60,620 nucleotides of DNA from positions 1 through 60,620 of the forward strand of contig NZ_KB905578.1 of the NCBI RefSeq assembly GCF_000380965.1. The letters run 5' to 3'. The translations under genes were made by a program, and so were the position numbers. This document shows positions 33,921 to 44,771 of the stretch, in pieces. The notes beneath the pieces were generated by a model. That model was not told the origin of the DNA. It ran no database searches and was given only the letters and a program-made list of their open reading frames with translations. The first letter of the stretch is position 1; the number at the start of each line of letters is the position of its first letter. This DNA comes from Paenibacillus ginsengihumi DSM 21568 (GTDB lineage: Bacteria > Bacillota > Bacilli > Paenibacillales > NBRC-103111).

Positions 33921-35111
33921 ATGGCAAAAGCGAAATTTGAACGCACGAAGCCGCACGTTAACATCGGTACGATCGGTCACGTCGACCACGGTAAAACGAC
34001 GCTGACAGCGGCTATTACGACGGTTCTTTCCAAAAAATACGGCGGTGCCGCTGTAGCATTCGACCAAATCGACAAAGCGCCGGAAGAGCGCGAGCGCGGT
34101 ATTACGATCTCCACCGCTCACGTTGAATACGAAACGCCGAACCGCCACTATGCACACGTTGACTGCCCGGGCCACGCCGACTATGTTAAAAACATGATCA
34201 CCGGCGCAGCTCAAATGGACGGCGCGATTCTCGTCGTATCCGCTGCTGACGGTCCGATGCCGCAAACGCGCGAGCACATCCTGCTCTCCCGTCAGGTAGG
34301 CGTTCCTTACATCGTCGTATTCCTGAACAAATGTGACATGGTTGAAGACGAAGAACTGCTTGAACTGGTTGAAATGGAAGTTCGCGACCTGCTCAACGAG
34401 TACGAGTTCCCGGGCGACGACACGCCGATCATCCGCGGCGCTGCTCGTGAAGCTCTGCAAAACCCGGACGGTCCTTGGGCCGACAAAATCGTCGAGCTGT
34501 TCGAGCAAATCGACAACTACATTCCGACGCCGGAGCGCGATACGGACAAGCCGTTCCTTATGCCGGTCGAGGACGTATTCACGATCACTGGCCGCGGTAC
34601 GGTTGCTACGGGCCGCGTAGAGCGTGGTACGGTTAAAGTCGGCGACGAGGTTGAAATCGTCGGTCTGACTGACGAAACTCGCAAAACGGTCGTTACGGGC
34701 GTTGAAATGTTCCGCAAACTGCTTGACTCCGCTCAAGCTGGCGACAACATCGGCGCACTGCTCCGCGGCGTTGACCGTAAAGACATCGAGCGCGGTCAAG
34801 TTCTGGCAAAACCGGCTTCCGTTAAGCCGCACACGAACTTCACGGCTCAAATCTACGTCCTGACCAAAGAAGAGGGTGGCCGTCACAAGCCGTTCTTCAC
34901 AGGTTACCGTCCGCAGTTCTATTTCCGTACGACGGACGTTACGGGCATCATCAACCTGCCGGAAGGCACCGAGATGGTTATGCCTGGCGACAACATCACC
35001 GTTACGGTTGAACTGATCGCTCCGATCGCTATCGAAGAAGGTACTCGCTTCGCGATTCGCGAAGGCGGCCGTACGGTTGGCGCCGGCGCTGTTGCGACGA
35101 TCCAAAAATAA
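33921..35111 (+). CDS. tuf: Elongation factor Tu
   Basis: A 396-residue aminoacyl-tRNA carrier GTPase with G1 GHVDHGKT (19-26), DCPGHADY and NKCD. Codon use is more T-rich and uniform than in the neighbours, as expected for a very highly expressed gene. GAGGAGG precedes ATG 33921. A strong terminator follows at 35131. Only one copy is in the window. Confidence 0.98.
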   Translation: MAKAKFERTKPHVNIGTIGHVDHGKTTLTAAITTVLSKKYGGAAVAFDQIDKAPEERERGITISTAHVEYETPNRHYAHVDCPGHADYVKNMITGAAQMDGAILVVSAADGPMPQTREHILLSRQVGVPYIVVFLNKCDMVEDEELLELVEMEVRDLLNEYEFPGDDTPIIRGAAREALQNPDGPWADKIVELFEQIDNYIPTPERDTDKPFLMPVEDVFTITGRGTVATGRVERGTVKVGDEVEIVGLTDETRKTVVTGVEMFRKLLDSAQAGDNIGALLRGVDRKDIERGQVLAKPASVKPHTNFTAQIYVLTKEEGGRHKPFFTGYRPQFYFRTTDVTGIINLPEGTEMVMPGDNITVTVELIAPIAIEEGTRFAIREGGRTVGAGAVATIQK

Positions 35112-35130
35112 TAGCTCTCGGGCTGAAGAG

Positions 35131-35163
35131 AATCTCCTCAAGCAGATCGCTTGAGGAGATTTT
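35131..35163 (+). terminator. Intrinsic terminator after tuf
   Basis: AATCTCCTCAAGC (35131-35143) pairs perfectly over 13 bases with the sequence ending GAGGAGATT at 35161, with T residues following. It closes the str operon. Confidence 0.93.
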
Positions 35164-35228
35164 GTATTCTAATCACGCGCTATATTATTGAAGAAAAAAA
35201 TTTTCCATGACAAGAGTGGAGCTTTTTC

Positions 35229-35257
35229 TTGCTTTTTCATTGTATTTTTAATATAAT
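35229..35257 (+). promoter_or_regulatory. Promoter of the S10 operon
   Basis: TTGCTT (35229-35234) and TATAAT (35252-35257) are 17 bp apart. It is the main promoter visible for the following ribosomal-protein genes. Confidence 0.8.
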
Positions 35258-35263
35258 AGTGAA

Positions 35264-35705
<442 letters not shown>

Positions 35706-35762
35706 TCCATGATCGCATGGAGTAGATAGAGTTTAGCTAAGAGAGGAAAAGAGGTGTCAACG

Positions 35763-36389
35763 ATGGCTAAAGGTATCTTAGGTAAGAAACTGGGGATGAC
35801 CCAAGTGTTCACCGCTGAAGGCAATGTTGTGCCGGTCACGGTCATCCAAGCAGGTCCTTGTACGGTACTGCAGAAGAAAGATATCGAGAACGATGGTTAC
35901 GAAGCCATCCAGATCGGTTTTGACAATAAGAAAGAAAAGAACGCCAACAAACCTGAGTCGGGTCATGCGAAAAAAGCAAACACGACGCCTAAGCGCTACA
36001 TTCGGGAAATCCGCGGCGTTCAACTCGCTGACTACGAAGTAGGGCAGGAGATTAAAGCGGATATTTTCGCAGAAGGCGAATTCGTTGATGTAACGGGCAC
36101 GTCCAAGGGGAAAGGCTTCCAAGGTAACATCAAGAGACATAACCAATCCCGCGGACCGATGACTCACGGCTCCAAGTACCACCGCGGCCCGGGTTCGATG
36201 GGCTCCATCCAGGCGAACCGCGTCATGAAAGGCAAGCCGCTGCCGGGTCATATGGGCAATGAGACGATTACTATTCAAAACCTCGAAATCGTAAAAGTCG
36301 ACGCCGAACGCAACGTACTGCTTGTCAAAGGCTCCATTCCGGGTCCGAAAAACAGCTACGTTACCGTTAAGGGCGCTGTAAAGAAGTAA
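35763..36389 (+). CDS. rplC: 50S ribosomal protein L3
   Basis: A 208-residue protein with the [16 protein letters not shown] start and the central loop [13 protein letters not shown] that reaches the peptidyl-transferase centre. ATG 35763 is set by GAGGTG six bases upstream; in-frame GTG 35754 overlaps that SD. It follows rpsJ in the standard order. Confidence 0.97.
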   Translation: MAKGILGKKLGMTQVFTAEGNVVPVTVIQAGPCTVLQKKDIENDGYEAIQIGFDNKKEKNANKPESGHAKKANTTPKRYIREIRGVQLADYEVGQEIKADIFAEGEFVDVTGTSKGKGFQGNIKRHNQSRGPMTHGSKYHRGPGSMGSIQANRVMKGKPLPGHMGNETITIQNLEIVKVDAERNVLLVKGSIPGPKNSYVTVKGAVKK

Positions 36390-36409
36390 GCAGGAAAGGA
36401 GGATAACCC

Positions 36410-37033
36410 ATGCCAAAAGTAGCATTATATAACGTCAGTGGCGCTCAAGTAGGAGAAGTTGAATTGGCGGATAGCGTCTTCGGAATCGAACCGCATATTC
36501 ACGTGCTGAATGAAGCGGTATTGATGCAGCGTGCTTCTCTTCGCGCCGGTACTCATAAAACGAAAGGCCGTTCCGAGGTTCGTGGCGGCGGCCGTAAACC
36601 GTGGAAGCAAAAAGGGACAGGTCGCGCCCGTCAAGGGAGCATCCGTGCGCCTCAATGGAAGGGCGGCGGCACCGTGTTCGGTCCGACTCCGCGCAGCTAT
36701 GCCTACAAGCTTCCTAAGAAAGTACGCCGTCTGGCGATCAAATCCGCGTTGTCTTCCAAGGTGAAGGGCAACGAAATTATCGTGCTGGATCAGCTGGCGC
36801 TGGCACAGCCGAAGACGAAGGAATTCGTCGGTATCTTGAACAACCTGAAGGTTAGCCGCAAAGCGCTGGTTGTAACGGCAGCTTATGACGAGAACGTGGC
36901 ATTGTCTGCACGCAACATTCCTGGCGTGAAGTTCGTATCCGCCGAAGGAATCAACGTGCTTGATGTTATGGTTTACGACAAGCTCATCATTACGAAGGAT
37001 GCGGTGCAAAAGGTAGAGGAGGTGTTTGCGTAA
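36410..37033 (+). CDS. rplD: 50S ribosomal protein L4
   Basis: A 207-residue protein with the long tunnel-wall loop ([19 protein letters not shown]) near residues 63-80. In some bacteria L4 represses the S10 operon through the leader. AAAGGAGG precedes ATG 36410; its stop overlaps the rplW start by one base (TAATG), which suggests coupled translation. Confidence 0.98.
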   Translation: MPKVALYNVSGAQVGEVELADSVFGIEPHIHVLNEAVLMQRASLRAGTHKTKGRSEVRGGGRKPWKQKGTGRARQGSIRAPQWKGGGTVFGPTPRSYAYKLPKKVRRLAIKSALSSKVKGNEIIVLDQLALAQPKTKEFVGILNNLKVSRKALVVTAAYDENVALSARNIPGVKFVSAEGINVLDVMVYDKLIITKDAVQKVEEVFA

Positions 37034-37323
37034 TGAAGAACCCTCACGATATTATTAAGCGCCCAGTCATTACTGAACGTACAAGCGAGCTGATGGCTGA
37101 TCGCAAGTACGCGTTTGAAGTGGACATTCGCGCCAACAAGACGGAGATCAAGCAAGCGATCGAGCAAATTTTCAAGGTGAAAGTGACGAACGTGAACACG
37201 TCCAGAATGCCGGCGAAGCCGAAACGCTATGGCCGTTATTTCGGTTATACGTCCGAATGGAAGAAAGCGATCGTTACGCTCAGCCCGGATAGCAAAGAGC
37301 TCGAGTTTTTCGAGTCCGTATAA
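37033..37323 (+). CDS. rplW: 50S ribosomal protein L23
   Basis: A 96-residue protein at the exit of the peptide tunnel, where trigger factor and SRP dock. It has the [15 protein letters not shown] start and [18 protein letters not shown]. Translation start overlaps the rplD stop. Confidence 0.97.
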   Translation: MKNPHDIIKRPVITERTSELMADRKYAFEVDIRANKTEIKQAIEQIFKVKVTNVNTSRMPAKPKRYGRYFGYTSEWKKAIVTLSPDSKELEFFESV

Positions 37324-37354
37324 TGTAAATCTGTGAGATAAGGAGGGAATCCAC

Positions 37355-38185
37355 GTGCCTATCAAATCTTTCAAACCGACTTCCCCTGGTCGTCGTCAGA
37401 TGACGGTTTCCACGTTTGAGGAAATCACGACATCGACGCCGGAGAAGACGCTTCTGGCGCCTCTTCACAAGAAAGCCGGCCGCAACAACCAGGGCAAAAT
37501 TACGACGCGTCACCATGGCGGCGGTCATAAGCGCAAATACCGCATCATCGATTTCAAACGGAACAAAGATGGAATACCCGGACGTGTTGCTACGATCGAA
37601 TACGATCCGAACCGTACGGCGAACATCGCGCTGATCCATTACGTGGATGGCGAAAAACGCTACATTCTCGCTCCGAAAGGCCTTAAAGTAGGCGATCAAA
37701 TCATGTCCGGTCCCGAGGCCGACATCAAAGTGGGCAACGCCCTTCCGCTGGACAACATTCCGGTAGGTTCGGTTATCCACAACATTGAGCTGAAGCCTGG
37801 CAAAGGCGGCCAATTGGTTCGCGCAGCCGGTACCGAAGCTCAATTGCTCGGTAAAGAAGGCCAATACGTTATCGTTCGTCTGACCTCTGGCGAAATGAGG
37901 AAAATCCTCAAGGTTTGCCGCGCGACGATCGGTTCGGTAGGCAACGAAGACCATGAGCTGATCAGCATCGGTAAAGCCGGACGTTCCCGCTGGCTCGGCA
38001 AGAGACCGGAAGTTCGCGGTTCCGTCATGAACCCGAACGATCACCCGCACGGCGGTGGCGAAGGCCGTTCCCCGATCGGACGCAAATCCCCGATGTCTCC
38101 TTGGGGCAAGCCGACGCTCGGATACAAGACCCGGAAGAAGAACAAAGCTTCCAACAAATACATTGTTCGCAGCCGCACGAAGTAA
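37355..38185 (+). CDS. rplB: 50S ribosomal protein L2
   Basis: A 276-residue protein near the peptidyl-transferase centre. It carries [22 protein letters not shown] near residue 46 and [13 protein letters not shown] near 228 with the conserved histidine. It starts at GTG 37355 behind AAGGAGGG. Confidence 0.98.
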   Translation: MPIKSFKPTSPGRRQMTVSTFEEITTSTPEKTLLAPLHKKAGRNNQGKITTRHHGGGHKRKYRIIDFKRNKDGIPGRVATIEYDPNRTANIALIHYVDGEKRYILAPKGLKVGDQIMSGPEADIKVGNALPLDNIPVGSVIHNIELKPGKGGQLVRAAGTEAQLLGKEGQYVIVRLTSGEMRKILKVCRATIGSVGNEDHELISIGKAGRSRWLGKRPEVRGSVMNPNDHPHGGGEGRSPIGRKSPMSPWGKPTLGYKTRKKNKASNKYIVRSRTK

Positions 38186-38227
38186 TGATCGTGTAGCGGC
38201 ATTGGATTCAGAAGGGAGGAACGAAGA

Positions 38228-38506
38228 ATGGGTCGCAGCTTGAAAAAAGGACCTTTCGTCGACGGGTATCTGTTGAAGAAAGTCGAGGAAATGAACGCGA
38301 GCAACAAGAAGCAGGTGATTAAAACCTGGTCCCGTCGCTCCACCATTTTCCCGCAATTCGTCGGCAACACGTTCGCCGTATATGACGGCAGAAAGCATGT
38401 GCCGGTTTATGTAACGGAAGACATGGTCGGACATAAGCTCGGCGAGTTTGCTCCGACGCGCACGTACAAGGGACATACGGACGACGACAAGAAAACGAGA
38501 CGTTAA
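38228..38506 (+). CDS. rpsS: 30S ribosomal protein S19
   Basis: A 92-residue head protein that contacts S13, beginning [19 protein letters not shown] and containing [27 protein letters not shown] precedes ATG 38228. Confidence 0.98.
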   Translation: MGRSLKKGPFVDGYLLKKVEEMNASNKKQVIKTWSRRSTIFPQFVGNTFAVYDGRKHVPVYVTEDMVGHKLGEFAPTRTYKGHTDDDKKTRR

Positions 38507-38548
38507 TCGGTTTGCCGAAAGCGACGCTGATTGAGAGGAGGTACATCC

Positions 38549-38884
38549 ATGCAAGAATCTAAAGCTATTGCTCGCTATGTTCGCATCGCTCCCCGCAAGG
38601 TCAGACTCGTAGTGGATCTGATTCGCGGCAAGCAGGTGGGCGAGGCGATCGCCATTCTGCGCCATACTCCCAAGGCGGCATCTCCGGTCGTTGAGAAACT
38701 GCTCAACTCGGCGATTGCGAATGCGGAGCACAATTACTCCATGGATCCGAACAGCCTGGTGATTTCCAAGGTGTACGTTGACCAGGGCCCGACGCTGAAA
38801 CGGTTCCGTCCGCGCGCGCAAGGCCGCGCCATGAGAATCAACAAACGCACCAGCCACATTACCGTTGTGGTATCTGAACAATAA
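38549..38884 (+). CDS. rplV: 50S ribosomal protein L22
   Basis: A 111-residue protein whose long beta-hairpin ([18 protein letters not shown]) lines the exit tunnel. The hairpin has no insertion or deletion of the kind linked to macrolide resistance. ATG 38549 fits AGAGGAGG; the open frame upstream to 38531 overlaps the SD. Confidence 0.97.
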   Translation: MQESKAIARYVRIAPRKVRLVVDLIRGKQVGEAIAILRHTPKAASPVVEKLLNSAIANAEHNYSMDPNSLVISKVYVDQGPTLKRFRPRAQGRAMRINKRTSHITVVVSEQ

Positions 38885-38897
38885 GGAGGGATAACGT

Positions 38898-39569
38898 GTG
38901 GGTCAAAAAGTAAACCCGGTAGGACTTCGAATCGGCATTATCCGTGACTGGGAATCCAAGTGGTACGCCGGCAAAGATTTCGGCGATCTGCTGATGGAGG
39001 ACGTAAAAATTCGCGAATACCTGAAGGGAAAGCTGAAGGAATCCGCGGTATCCAAAATTGAGATCGAGCGTGCGGCTAACCGCGTCAACGTGACGATCCA
39101 TACAGCTAAGCCCGGTATGGTTATCGGTAAGGGCGGCTCCGAGGTAGAAGTGCTGCGTACTCACCTCACGAAGCTGACGAAGGGCAAGAAAGTGCACATC
39201 AACATCTCCGAAGTGAAAAACCCGGAGCTTGACGCGATTCTCGTTGCGGAAAGCATCGCTCAGCAGCTGGAACGTCGCGTATCGTTCCGCCGCGCTCTCA
39301 AACAAGCGATTCAAAGAACGATGAGAGCCGGAGCGAAAGGGATTAAAACATCGGTTAGCGGCCGTCTGGGCGGTGCGGAGATCGCCAGAACGGAAGGCTA
39401 TAGCGAAGGTACGGTTCCGCTTCACACGCTGCGTGCGGACATCGACTACGGTACGGCAGAAGCTCATACCACTTACGGTCGAATCGGCGTGAAAGTATGG
39501 ATCTACCGCGGCGAGGTTCTTCCGACGGCTAAGAAAAGAGAAAAGGCTGCAACGGAAGGAGGCAACTAA
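38898..39569 (+). CDS. rpsC: 30S ribosomal protein S3
   Basis: A 223-residue protein of the mRNA entry site with an N-terminal [13 protein letters not shown] segment, a KH domain ([14 protein letters not shown]) and a C-terminal S3 domain. It starts at GTG 38898 behind AAGGAGGG and lies 13 bp after rplV. Confidence 0.98.
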   Translation: MGQKVNPVGLRIGIIRDWESKWYAGKDFGDLLMEDVKIREYLKGKLKESAVSKIEIERAANRVNVTIHTAKPGMVIGKGGSEVEVLRTHLTKLTKGKKVHINISEVKNPELDAILVAESIAQQLERRVSFRRALKQAIQRTMRAGAKGIKTSVSGRLGGAEIARTEGYSEGTVPLHTLRADIDYGTAEAHTTYGRIGVKVWIYRGEVLPTAKKREKAATEGGN

Positions 39570-39571
39570 TC

Positions 39572-40009
39572 ATGCTTATACCTAAGCGCGTGAAACACCG
39601 CAAAGAGCACCGCGGTAAAATGCGCGGTCGCGCCAAAGGCGGTACGGAAGTGCATTTCGGCGAGTATGGCCTGCAGGCGCTGGAGCCGGCATGGATCACC
39701 AACCGCCAGATCGAGGCAGCACGTATTGCAATGACCCGTTACATCAGACGGGGCGGTAAAGTATGGATCAAGATTTTCCCTGCGAAGCCGATTACGCAAA
39801 AGCCTCTTGAAGTTCGGATGGGTAGCGGTAAAGGTAACGTGGAGAAATGGGTCGCTGTCGTGAAGCCGGGCAAAGTTCTGTTCGAGCTTTCCGGTGTCAG
39901 CGAAGAGATCGCTCGCGAAGCGATGCGCCTTGCTTCCCACAAGCTGCCGATCAAGACGAAGTTTGTGAAAAGAGAAGAAGTGGGTGGTGAAGCAAATGAA
40001 AGCCAGTGA
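39572..40009 (+). CDS. rplP: 50S ribosomal protein L16
   Basis: A 145-residue protein near the A-site, with [19 protein letters not shown] at the N-terminus and the basic [18 protein letters not shown] segment. It lies two bases after rpsC. Its end overlaps rpmC by 14 bp. Confidence 0.98.
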   Translation: MLIPKRVKHRKEHRGKMRGRAKGGTEVHFGEYGLQALEPAWITNRQIEAARIAMTRYIRRGGKVWIKIFPAKPITQKPLEVRMGSGKGNVEKWVAVVKPGKVLFELSGVSEEIAREAMRLASHKLPIKTKFVKREEVGGEANESQ

Positions 40010-40196
40010 ACTGCGCAACTTGACCACTGCTGAGATCGAACAAAAAATTGCAGGATATAAAGAGCAGCTCTTCAACCTCCGTTTTCAACTGGCTACCGGT
40101 CAGCTCGACAATCCGGTGCAGATCCAAAAGATCCGCAAGGACATTGCCAGAGCCAAGACGGTTTTGCGCCAAAGAGAATTGGGAATCACTAGTTAA
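39996..40196 (+). CDS. rpmC: 50S ribosomal protein L29
   Basis: A 66-residue two-helix protein near the tunnel exit ([30 protein letters not shown]). ATG 39996 lies within the last codons of rplP and has GGGTGGTGA as SD; in-frame GTG 39984 overlaps that SD. The overlap suggests coupled translation. Confidence 0.96.
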   Translation: MKASELRNLTTAEIEQKIAGYKEQLFNLRFQLATGQLDNPVQIQKIRKDIARAKTVLRQRELGITS

Positions 40197-40219
40197 TGAT
40201 TGAGAGAGGAGGATCTCTG

Positions 40220-40483
40220 ATGGCTGAACGCAATGAGCGCAAGACGCAATTGGGTAAAGTCGTGAGCGACAAGATGGACAAAACGATCGTCGTCGCCGTT
40301 GAAACATACAAGAAGCACGACCTGTACCATAAGCGCATCAAGTATACGAAGAAGTTCAAAGCCCATGACGAGAACAACGAGGCCAAAATCGGCGACACGG
40401 TTCGCATCATGGAAACTCGTCCGCTCTCCAAAGACAAGCGCTGGAGACTGGTCGAAATCGTTGAAAAAGCGGTTATCGTTTAA
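40220..40483 (+). CDS. rpsQ: 30S ribosomal protein S17
   Basis: An 87-residue OB-fold protein with [19 protein letters not shown] and [21 protein letters not shown] 40220 is placed by GAGAGGAGG; the open frame to 40196 is only the SD region. Confidence 0.97.
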   Translation: MAERNERKTQLGKVVSDKMDKTIVVAVETYKKHDLYHKRIKYTKKFKAHDENNEAKIGDTVRIMETRPLSKDKRWRLVEIVEKAVIV

Positions 40484-40524
40484 TATAAGCCTCGTGCATT
40501 AATGCCGGAAGGAGGGAATACACA

Positions 40525-40893
40525 ATGATTCAACCTTTTACTCGCTTGAAAGTCGCTGACAACTCTGGGGCAAAACAACTGATGTGTATCCGTGTGTTGG
40601 GTGGTACGGGACGTCGTTCGGCCAATATCGGAGATCTCATCGTATGCTCGGTCAAAGAAGCAACACCAGGTGGCGTTGTCAAGAAAGGCGATGTGGTGAA
40701 AGCTGTTATCGTGCGTACGCGCCGCGGCGCTCGCCGGAAAGACGGTTCCTACATCAGCTTCGACGAGAATGCGGCGGTTATTGTGAAAGAGGATAAGAGC
40801 CCGCGCGGTACTCGTATCTTCGGACCGGTAGCTCGTGAGCTTCGCGACCGCGATTTCATGAAGATCGTGTCTCTGGCTCCGGAAGTAATCTAA
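40525..40893 (+). CDS. rplN: 50S ribosomal protein L14
   Basis: A 122-residue protein starting [20 protein letters not shown] and containing [19 protein letters not shown]. It contacts 16S rRNA at an intersubunit bridge and is the docking site of RsfS. AAGGAGGG precedes ATG 40525. Confidence 0.98.
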   Translation: MIQPFTRLKVADNSGAKQLMCIRVLGGTGRRSANIGDLIVCSVKEATPGGVVKKGDVVKAVIVRTRRGARRKDGSYISFDENAAVIVKEDKSPRGTRIFGPVARELRDRDFMKIVSLAPEVI

Positions 40894-40951
40894 TTCATTT
40901 CGCAATGTGGACGTTCGGACGACGAACGGTTCAGGAGGTGGAACATTCCCA

Positions 40952-41305
40952 ATGGCTAAACAAGCGAAGAAGCTCGAGTCTCACAATAATAAATTGCACG
41001 TGAAGAAAGAAGATACGGTCATCGTCATCACCGGCAAGGACAAGGGTAAAAAAGGTCGCGTGATCGCCGCTTACCCCCGCGAAAACCGCGTGCTGGTCGA
41101 AGGCGTGAATCTGGTGAAGAAGCACAGCAAGCCGACGCAGCAAAACCCGCAAGGCGGCATCATCACCAAGGAGGCGCCGATCCACGTATCGAACGTCATG
41201 CTGGTTGATCCGAAAACGGGCCAAGCGACGCGTGTCGGTTACAAAGTGCTTGAGAACGGCAAAAAAGTGCGTGTAGCGAAAAAATCCGGCGAGATCATCG
41301 ATTAA
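40952..41305 (+). CDS. rplX: 50S ribosomal protein L24
   Basis: A 117-residue KOW protein that starts 50S assembly. The KOW segment is [20 protein letters not shown] 40952 starts MAKQAKK; the SD AGGAGGTGG is about ten bases upstream, slightly far. In-frame extension to 40907 has no family match. Confidence 0.97.
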   Translation: MAKQAKKLESHNNKLHVKKEDTVIVITGKDKGKKGRVIAAYPRENRVLVEGVNLVKKHSKPTQQNPQGGIITKEAPIHVSNVMLVDPKTGQATRVGYKVLENGKKVRVAKKSGEIID

Positions 41306-41337
41306 TCGACTGAGCAAGAAAGGAGGTCATTGTTCTC

Positions 41338-41880
41338 ATGGCAGCAAGATTGAAGGATCGTTTTTTGAATGAAATTACTCCTGCGCTGATGCAGAAGTTC
41401 AATTACAGCACGGTAATGCAGGTTCCGAAAGTGGAGAAGGTCGTCATCAATATGGGCGTTGGCGAAGCGGTCGCTAACTCCAAAGTCATGGACAGCGCCG
41501 TACAAGACCTGCAGCTTATCTCCGGTCAAAAGCCTGTCATCACCAAAGCGAAGAAGTCGATCGCCGGCTTCCGACTGCGTGAAGGCATGCCGATCGGCGC
41601 GAAAGTAACGCTGCGCGGCGAGCGCATGTACCACTTCCTCGACAAGCTGTTCAACATTTCGCTTCCGCGCGTTCGCGACTTCCGGGGCGTATCGACGAAG
41701 GCGTTCGACGGCCGCGGCAACTATACGCTCGGCTTGAAGGAACAGCTGATCTTCCCGGAGATCGAGTACGATAAAGTGGATAAAGTGCGCGGTATGGACA
41801 TCGTTATCGTAACGACGGCTAAGACGGACGAAGAATCGCGCGAACTGCTCGCTCAACTGGGAATGCCGTTCGCGAAGTAA
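41338..41880 (+). CDS. rplE: 50S ribosomal protein L5
   Basis: A 180-residue 5S rRNA-binding protein with [19 protein letters not shown] and the P-site tRNA contact region [20 protein letters not shown] precedes ATG 41338. Confidence 0.98.
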   Translation: MAARLKDRFLNEITPALMQKFNYSTVMQVPKVEKVVINMGVGEAVANSKVMDSAVQDLQLISGQKPVITKAKKSIAGFRLREGMPIGAKVTLRGERMYHFLDKLFNISLPRVRDFRGVSTKAFDGRGNYTLGLKEQLIFPEIEYDKVDKVRGMDIVIVTTAKTDEESRELLAQLGMPFAK

Positions 41881-41935
41881 TCGGCTTGCGCATCGCTGCA
41901 AGCGTCTCGGATACACATAGGAGGTGTAAAAGTAA

Positions 41936-42121
41936 GTGGCAAAAACTTCGATGAAGGTTAAACAGCAGCGTCCTCCGAAATTTAAAGTGCAGGCCTACAC
42001 GCGCTGCGAACGCTGCGGTCGCCCACATTCCGTGCTGCGCAAATTCAAGATTTGCAGAATTTGCTTCCGCGAATTAGCATACAAAGGTCAAATTCCTGGC
42101 GTGAAGAAAGCCAGCTGGTAA
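41936..42121 (+). CDS. rpsN: 30S ribosomal protein S14, zinc type (S14Z)
   Basis: A 61-residue short form with CERCGRPHS and CRICFRELA, the four zinc-ligand cysteines. It starts at GTG 41936 behind AGGAGGTG. The short zinc type is usual in the spc operon of Firmicutes; a longer zinc-free paralogue, if any, would be elsewhere. Confidence 0.97.
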   Translation: MAKTSMKVKQQRPPKFKVQAYTRCERCGRPHSVLRKFKICRICFRELAYKGQIPGVKKASW

Positions 42122-42152
42122 TATCCAAGTATCGGGAAGGAGGTAACATCAC

Positions 42153-42551
42153 ATGGTCATGTCCGATCCTATTGCAGATATGCTTACACGCATTCGCAAT
42201 GCCAATCTTGTTCGTCACGAAACGGTGGAATTGCCGGCATCGAAGATTAAGCGCGAAATCGCTGAAATTCTCAAGCGTGAAGGATTCATTCGTGACGCTG
42301 AATATATCGAGGACAACAAGCAAGGAATCATTCGCTTGTTCCTGAAATACGGTCCGAACCAAGAGCGCGTTATCACAGGCCTGAAACGGATCAGCAAGCC
42401 CGGTCTGCGCGTGTACACGAAGAGCCAGGAAGTTCCGCGCGTACTCGGCGGTCTTGGCATCGCGATCATCTCCACGTCCAAAGGCGTGATGACCGATAAA
42501 GAAGCGCGTCAATCGAAATCCGGCGGAGAGGTTCTCTGCTACGTTTGGTAA
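42153..42551 (+). CDS. rpsH: 30S ribosomal protein S8
   Basis: A 132-residue central-domain protein with [19 protein letters not shown] and the C-terminal signature [25 protein letters not shown] 42153 and ATG 42159 are both possible; the first fits GGAGGT slightly better. S8 represses the spc operon in E. coli; no mimic was resolved here. Confidence 0.97.
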   Translation: MVMSDPIADMLTRIRNANLVRHETVELPASKIKREIAEILKREGFIRDAEYIEDNKQGIIRLFLKYGPNQERVITGLKRISKPGLRVYTKSQEVPRVLGGLGIAIISTSKGVMTDKEARQSKSGGEVLCYVW

Positions 42552-42583
42552 TTTTCACTCTTGAATGAACGGAGGTGCAAACT

Positions 42584-43126
42584 ATGTCCCGTATTGGTCG
42601 TAAACCTATCGCGATTCCGAACGGAGTCGATGTGACCATCAATAATACAGTCATTACGGTCAAGGGGCCGAAAGGCACTTTGAGCCGCGAGCTTCACAAG
42701 GATATGAAGGTCAGCGTTCAAGACAATGTGATTAGCGTCGAGCGCCCTTCTGACAATAAACTGCACCGCTCCCTGCACGGGACGACCCGCAGCGTCGTTC
42801 AAAATATGGTCAGCGGTGTAACCGAAGGCTTCTCCAAGGCGCTGGAGCTGGTAGGCGTCGGATACCGCGCCAACAAATCCGGCAACAAGCTTGTCCTGAA
42901 CGTGGGCTACTCCCACCCGGTAGAGATCGAGCCGGAGCAAGGCATCGAATTCGAAGTGCCGGCGAACAACAAGATCATCGTTAAAGGCATCGACAAAGAG
43001 CTGGTTGGCGCCACTGCCGCTAAAGTTCGTTCCGTCCGCGAGCCGGAGCCGTACAAAGGCAAAGGCATCAAGTACGAAGACGAGCGCATCCTGCGCAAAG
43101 AAGGCAAGGCCGGCAAGAAGAAATAA
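42584..43126 (+). CDS. rplF: 50S ribosomal protein L6
   Basis: A 180-residue two-domain protein near the factor-binding site, starting [15 protein letters not shown] and ending with the [14 protein letters not shown] signature. ATG 42584 is used since GGAGGTG is eight bases upstream; in-frame GTG 42575 overlaps that SD. Confidence 0.97.
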   Translation: MSRIGRKPIAIPNGVDVTINNTVITVKGPKGTLSRELHKDMKVSVQDNVISVERPSDNKLHRSLHGTTRSVVQNMVSGVTEGFSKALELVGVGYRANKSGNKLVLNVGYSHPVEIEPEQGIEFEVPANNKIIVKGIDKELVGATAAKVRSVREPEPYKGKGIKYEDERILRKEGKAGKKK

Positions 43127-43195
43127 GGCGGCTTGAACCGCTTGCTTCATAGATGAAGATGAACGGATCCGAGTCGAAAGGAGTGAATCCCGCAC

Positions 43196-43564
43196 ATGAT
43201 CACTAAAACCGATAAGAACAAAGCCCGTTTGAGAAGACATCTTCGTGTCCGGAAGAAAATTACGGGTACGACGGAGCGTCCTCGTCTGAACATTTTCCGC
43301 TCCTCCAAGCACATGTATGCTCAATTGATCGATGATGTGAAGGGCGTTACGATCGCATCGGCATCGACGGTGGACAAGGAGCTGCGCGGCCAGGTCAGCA
43401 ACGGCGGCAATGTCGAGGCAGCCGGCAAAGTCGGAGCGCTGATCGCAGAGCGCGCGAAGAAAGCTGGCATCACCAAAGTCGTATTCGACCGCGGCGGTTA
43501 TCTGTATCATGGCCGTGTCAAAGCACTGGCTGACGCTGCCCGCGAGGCAGGTCTGGAATTCTGA
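43196..43564 (+). CDS. rplR: 50S ribosomal protein L18
   Basis: A 122-residue 5S rRNA-binding protein with a basic N-terminus ([14 protein letters not shown]) and [23 protein letters not shown] at the C-terminus. ATG 43196 follows an AAAGGAG SD at a rather long distance. Confidence 0.97.
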   Translation: MITKTDKNKARLRRHLRVRKKITGTTERPRLNIFRSSKHMYAQLIDDVKGVTIASASTVDKELRGQVSNGGNVEAAGKVGALIAERAKKAGITKVVFDRGGYLYHGRVKALADAAREAGLEF

Positions 43565-43596
43565 TATCGAATCTACAAACAAGGAGGTAAAAGCAC

Positions 43597-44094
43597 TTGC
43601 GTATTGACCCCAATACTTTAGAACTGACAGAAAAAGTCGTTCATATCAATCGCGTGGCAAAGGTCGTTAAAGGCGGACGCCGCTTCAGCTTCAGCGCGCT
43701 GGTCGTTGTTGGCGACGGCAAGGGCTGGGTAGGCGCCGGCATCGGCAAGGCGGCCGAGGTTCCGGACGCGATTCGCAAAGGCATTGAAGACGCGAAGAAG
43801 AACATGATCCACGTTCCGCTCGTTGGGACAACGATTCCTCACTTGGTCATCGGCCATTTCGGAGCAGGCAAGGTGCTGCTGAAGCCGGCATCCGAAGGTA
43901 CGGGCGTTATCGCCGGCGGCCCTGTTCGCGCAGTGCTCGAACTGGCAGGCGTAGGCGACATCTTGACGAAGTCCCTTGGTTCTTCCAATTCCATCAACAT
44001 GGTGAATGCAACGCTGGAAGGCTTGCAACGCTTGAAGCGTGCGGAAGATGTTGCAAAGCTTCGCGGCAAAACCGTCGAAGAACTGTTAGGATAA
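43597..44094 (+). CDS. rpsE: 30S ribosomal protein S5
   Basis: A 165-residue decoding-fidelity protein. It has the N-terminal dsRBD-like fold with [19 protein letters not shown] and the spectinomycin-loop residues unaltered. It starts with TTG 43597 behind AAGGAGGT. Confidence 0.97.
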   Translation: MRIDPNTLELTEKVVHINRVAKVVKGGRRFSFSALVVVGDGKGWVGAGIGKAAEVPDAIRKGIEDAKKNMIHVPLVGTTIPHLVIGHFGAGKVLLKPASEGTGVIAGGPVRAVLELAGVGDILTKSLGSSNSINMVNATLEGLQRLKRAEDVAKLRGKTVEELLG

Positions 44095-44105
44095 GGAGGG
44101 ATACC

Positions 44106-44294
44106 ATGGCTAAGCAATTGCAGATTACCCTCAAGCGCAGCCTGATTGGTCGTCCTGAAACGCAGCGTCGCACGGTTGCCGCTCTGGGCCTGCGCAAGCT
44201 GCACCAATCCGTAAACCAACCGGACAATGCCGCGATCCGCGGTATGGTTAACCAAGTCAGCCACCTGGTTGAAGTCAAAGAAATCGAAGCGTAA
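44106..44294 (+). CDS. rpmD: 50S ribosomal protein L30
   Basis: A 62-residue protein with [19 protein letters not shown] and [10 protein letters not shown]. It follows rpsE by 11 bp with a TAAGGAGGG SD. Confidence 0.97.
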   Translation: MAKQLQITLKRSLIGRPETQRRTVAALGLRKLHQSVNQPDNAAIRGMVNQVSHLVEVKEIEA

Positions 44295-44330
44295 CAATCA
44301 TACATCTAAATTAGAGGAGGTGTGCAAACG

Positions 44331-44771
44331 ATGAAATTGCATGAACTTACTTCTGCTCCCGGTTCCCGCAAATCCAGCAAGCGCGTTGGCCGCGGTATCG
44401 GTTCCGGCATGGGGAAAACGTCGACCCGCGGTCACAAAGGTCAAAACGCACGTTCCGGTGGTGGAGTGCGGCCCGGTTTCGAAGGCGGTCAAAACCCGTT
44501 GTATCGTCGCTTGCCAAAGCGTGGGTTCAACAACAGATTCCGCACGGAATATGCTGTTGTCAACGTGGAGGACCTGAACAAATTCGCAGCAGGCACGGAA
44601 GTGACTCCCGAGCTTTTGATCGAATCCGGCATGGTCAAGAACCCGCTGGATGGCATTAAAATTTTGGGTAATGGCGAAATTACTGTACAATTGAACGTAA
44701 AAGCCAACAAGTTCTCCCAATCTGCGGTAGAGAAAATTCAGGCTGCCGGCGGTAAAACCGAGGTGATTTAA
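44331..44771 (+). CDS. rplO: 50S ribosomal protein L15
   Basis: A 146-residue late-assembly protein with the glycine-rich [20 protein letters not shown] segment near residues 20-40. ATG 44331 fits AGAGGAGGTG; the extra upstream in-frame codons overlap the SD. The stop overlaps secY by one base (TAATG). Confidence 0.97.
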   Translation: MKLHELTSAPGSRKSSKRVGRGIGSGMGKTSTRGHKGQNARSGGGVRPGFEGGQNPLYRRLPKRGFNNRFRTEYAVVNVEDLNKFAAGTEVTPELLIESGMVKNPLDGIKILGNGEITVQLNVKANKFSQSAVEKIQAAGGKTEVI